Assembly (NCBI RefSeq): GCF_032884065.1
Contig: NC_088873.1
Span: forward strand, 21,875,558-21,939,557
DNA: 64,000 nt
DNA from: Artemia franciscana
Taxonomy: Eukaryota; Arthropoda; Branchiopoda; Anostraca; Artemiidae
Direction: 5' to 3'
The position numbers and the translations under genes were made by a program. The notes under the pieces are model-generated. The model saw only the letters and a program-made list of their open reading frames with translations, had not been told where the DNA came from and did no database searches. Positions 60,131 to 64,000 of the stretch are shown one piece after another; positions within the stretch are counted from its first letter, which is position 1; each line of letters opens with the position of its first letter.

Positions 60131-60669
60131 TGGAGGTCACGTAATAAGGGAATATTTACTTATTTTAGGGATAACGCATTCACACATGACATGTTTCTTC
60201 AGACACCGTAAAAATTCCCACTTGTAACTGTGGAAGACAAACACATGGGTACAATGTAATGACCATGCACAAGTGGGTTCGTACATAATATTTCAAGATA
60301 TTTTTTTCAAGGCGTTTTTCTCAGGGAACCTTTATATTCTAATGATTTTTGTCTACATTGGGATTCGAAAGGGACATTTTTATCCAATGGAACTGCACCC
60401 TAGACAGTTGGGCCAGGAATCTATTTCTAATATTATGATTCAGGAAATAGATTCTACAAAAAAAAAACAATTCCGCACGCGGAGAATTCCCATGTTCCGC
60501 TTACTATAAGCATTTAGTTATTGATTACGTGTTTCCTATGACTGCAATAATTGAGATGCAGAGGAGAAAATCGATTACTAGAGTTTGGTTATATTTGAAG
60601 TGCACCTGCTTGCTAAGTAACACTTTAGAAGGGCATTATTTACCCAGAGAAAGGGATTCCTCACTTTTT

Positions 60670-61150
60670 AGCCCGCGTGGCGCAATGTACCAGCACCCTA
60701 ATGGCACTCTTCTAACAGAAATTATCACACCGAAAGGTTTGTTCAACACTTTTCCCTCTAAACGAATTTATAAACTGAAAATGACCATTTTTTTTTAACA
60801 GCGGAAACCTTCTCTTTCATTGCTAGATTACGATGTTCTCTGACAATTCCCAGCTCATGACACTCAACGGCTGAAAAACGACACCCTCTATCAAGCATTA
60901 TCATACATATGATATTTTTTCAAGTATTTTCCTGCAAAAGTATTTGTTTACACAAAAAACGATCGTTTTAACTTAATGAAAAAATCCCCATTAGCATTTC
61001 TTCAGATGATTCCCAGCATTTGATGACAGCTTGGCACAATGTACCATTCCAGATGACACCCTTCTGGCACGCATTATCACACCTAAGGGTTCTTTCAACA
61101 TTTTCCTTACAAAATAAATTTAACAAATAAAAAAGACCATTGTTTTATTT
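60670..61150. repeat. Direct repeat beside R4 copy 2
   Basis: Two units about 355 bases apart share GCGCAATGTACCAGC/GGCACAATGTACCATTC, ATTATCACACC(G/T)AA(A/G)GG, a CAACA(C/T)TTTTCC segment and AA(T/A)GACCATT. The second unit runs into the R4 array; part of it equals the flank of R4 copy 1. Confidence 0.55.
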
Positions 61151-64000
61151 GAACTTGTAGCGTGCCGATTTTTGTTCGTGAGACTTGTTTCATGTTTATT
61201 TTTCTCTTCGTGAGACTTGTACATTGATTTTTCTCTCTAGGAAAATGGTTTTGATCATGGAAGTTATTGTATGCTGATCCTTTTCATGGAACTTGTTGAG
61301 TGTTGATTTTAACCGTAGAAATTGTAGCTTGCTGATTTTTTTGTTCGTGAAACCTGTTGTATGTTGATTTTTTCTTCATGAAACTTGTACATAGATTTTT
61401 CTTTTTGCGAGAAAGATTTTATTCATGGAACTTGTTTCGTGCTTATTTTTGTCGTGGAACTTGGTGCGCGCTGATTTTTGTTCGTAAAACTTGTTGCATC
61501 TTGATTTTTGTTGGTGAAACGGGGTGCATGTTGAGTTTTCTCATCGTGAAACTGATTTAGTTCACGTAACTTGTAACGCGTTGTTTTTGTGCAAGAAACT
61601 TGTTGCATGTTGATTTTTCTCTTCGTGAAAATTGTAAATAGACTTTTTTCCACCACAAAAATGATTTTATTCATGGATTTGGTTGCGTGTTTATTTTGTT
61701 CGTTGAACTCGTTACGCGCTGATTGTTGTTCATCGAACTTGTTGCATGTTGATTTTTTCTCTTCGTGAAATTTGTTCATTGATTTTTCTCCTCATGAAAC
61801 TGATTTTGTTTCTGGTTCGTGTTTCGTGATGATTTTTTGGTTATGGAGCTTGTTGCATGCTGATTTTTGTTTGTGAAACTTGTTGCATGTTGATTTTTTC
61901 TCTTCGTGAAACTTTTGCATTGATTTTTTCTCTTCGTATTTCTCTTCATGTTGATTTTGGTCGCAAACCTTCTTGCATATTGATTGTTCTCGTCGTGAAA
62001 CTTATACATTGCTTTTTCTCCTCGTGAAACCAATTTTGTTCATGGAGCTTGTCACGTGCTAATTTTTTGTTCTTGAAACGTGTTGCATGTTGATTTCTCT
62101 CTTCATGAAACTTAAACACTGACATTATTCTTCGCAAATCTGATTTTTTTGTGGAGCTTCTTGATTGTTGATTTTTCTTCATAGAACTTGCTGCATCCTG
62201 ATTTTTGTTCGTGAAAATTGTTACATCTTGATTTTTTCTTCATAAAACTTGTACATTGATCTTTCTCCTCGTGAAACTGATTTTATTCAGTGAACTTAAT
62301 GTGTGTTAATTTTTTGTTTTTTATTCCTCTTATATCTGATTTTTTTTTCATGGAACTTTTTGAGTGCTGATTTTCCTCATGGAACTTGCTGCATCCTGAT
62401 TTTTTTTCGTAAAATTTGTTACATCTTGTTTTTTTTTCTTCGCAAAACTTGTGCATGGATTTTTCTCCTCGTGAAACTAATTTTATTCATGGAATTTGTT
62501 GCGCGCTTATTTTTGTTCGTGGAACCTATTGCGTGCTTATTTTTGTGCTTGAAACTTGTTGCATGTTGATTTTTCCCTTCGTGAAACTTGTAAAATGACT
62601 TTCTCTCCTCGAGAAACTGATTTTGTTAATTAAACTTGTTGCTTGTTGATTATTATTCGTAGAGCCTGTTACGTGCCAATTTTTGTTCGTGAAACATGTT
62701 GTATGTTAATATTTCTCTTCGTGAAACTTGAGCATCGATTTTTTTCCTCGTAAAACTGATTGGTTCATGGAAATTATTGCGTGTTGATTTTGTTCATGGA
62801 AATTGTTGCGTGATGATTTTTGTTCGCAAAACTTCTAGAATGTCAATTCTTATCATACTGAAACTTGATTTTTAAATTGATTTTTTTTTCTCCTCGTGAA
62901 ACTGATTTTGTTCATGGAACTTGGTGAGTAATGATTTTCGTCCATAGAATTTACCACATCCTGAGTTTTGTTCGTGAAACTTGTTGCCCGTGGATTTTTC
63001 ACTTTGTGAAACTTGTGCATTGATTTTTCTCCCCGTAAAACTGTTTTTGTTCCTAGAACATGTTGTATCCTGATTTTTGTTCTTGAAACTTGTTGGATGT
63101 TAATTTTTCTCTTTGTGAAAATTGTATATTCATGTTTCTCATCGTGTAACTGATTTCTTTCATGGAGGTTTTCACGTGCTGATTTGTTCGTGAAACTTTA
63201 TGTGTGCTGATTTTTCTTCTTAAAAGATATTGCATGTTGATTTCTCTCTTTATGGAACTTGTACACTGATTTTTCTCTTCATGAGACTCTTTTTATTCCG
63301 GAACTTGTTACATGTTGATTATTTTCTTATTGATTTTTATAGTAATTTTATTATTTATATTGATTTTTATCCTTGTGAAACCGATTTTGTTCAATGAACT
63401 TGTTGCGTACTTATTTTTATTCGTGGAGCTTGTTTCGTGCTGACTTTTGTTCTTGAAAGTTGTTGCATATTCATTTTTCTCTCCTTGAAACATGTGCACT
63501 GGTTTTTCTCCTCGTGTAACCGATTTTGTTCGTGGAGCCTGTTTTGTGCAGATTTTTGTTCCTGAAACTTGTTGCATATTAATTTTTCTCATCGTGGAAC
63601 TCATTTTGTTGATGAAGCTTGTCGCATGCTGATTTTGTTCGTAGAACTTGTTGCGTTTTGACTTTTGTTCTTGAAACTTGTTGTATGTTAATTTTTCTCT
63701 TTATGAAAATTGTATATTGATATTCCTCATCGTGAATACTGATTTTGTTCATGGAGCTTTTCACGTTCTGATTTTGTTCGTGGAATTTTATGCGTGCTGA
63801 TTTTTCTTCGTGAAATTTATTGCATGCTGATTTCTCTCTTCGTGAAATTTGTACATTGATTTTTCTCCTTGAAACTGTTTTAGTTCCTGGAACTAGTTGC
63901 ATGTGGGTTTTTTCTTCGTGAAACCTGTATATTGATTTTTTTTCCTGGTAAAACTGATTTTGTTAAAGGAACTTGTTGCGTGCTGATTTTTGTTCGTGGA
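61150..64000 (-). repeat. R4 minisatellite array, copy 2, runs off the window
   Basis: Same repeat as 48,890-51,315 on the other strand: TGATTTTTGTTCGTGAAAC, TTGTTGCATGTTGATTTTTC and CTCCTCGTGAAACTGATTTT. About 2.85 kb are present and the array reaches the last base. Frames on both strands are again repeat by-products. Confidence 0.85.

Overview
The window looks like nuclear DNA of an arthropod, most likely a crustacean. It is AT-rich, has long (TA)n tracts and carries several families of complex repeats. Two spliced genes can be read by hand, both on the minus strand. One is a DM-domain (doublesex/mab-3) transcription factor with an extension typical of arthropod Dmrt93B. The other is a secreted protein with a clip domain, a fold characteristic of arthropod immune and developmental protease cascades. 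The repeat text reminds me of branchiopod (Artemia-like) DNA, but that is memory and could not be checked. Nothing bacterial or viral was recognised.

Layout. 1-2,546: no gene seen, one old direct repeat. 2,996-8,210: three head-to-tail or head-to-head copies of a foldback element (called R1 here), one of them split by a tRNA-derived SINE. 8,683-9,620: a hairpin MITE and a deleted R1. 11,531-17,899 (-): the DM-domain gene in three exons, with all splice sites and phases in agreement. 20,901-32,471 (-): three exons of the clip-domain gene; its 8 kb upstream intron holds a second tandem-structured element (R2) that is itself split by an R1 copy. 33,107-43,110: R1 and R2 copies side by side in both orientations. 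44,140-47,690: a tandem array (R3) whose roughly 420-470 bp unit is homologous to an internal part of R1. 47,242-48,664 and 52,780-54,205: a recent direct duplication. 48,890-51,315 and 61,150-64,000: two arrays (R4) of a roughly 30 bp motif in opposite orientations that share the same flank. 58,740-60,130: simple and compound minisatellites.

How the parts relate. The two genes lie in the same orientation, about 3 kb apart, with no sign of shared function. Most other structure comes from R1 to R4. R1 is a non-coding-looking foldback family with two internal hairpins, R3 is an amplified piece of it, R2 is a separate family with tandem internal units and terminal hairpins, and R4 is a minisatellite-bearing element. 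The most interesting signals are the matched variation between hairpin arms within R1 copies, the R1-R3 relationship, and the clip-domain gene that ends without a protease domain.

Limits. Everything was read by eye. Coordinates of exons are base-level; repeat borders are good to about 5-30 bases. 5' ends, UTRs and promoters of both genes are not resolved.
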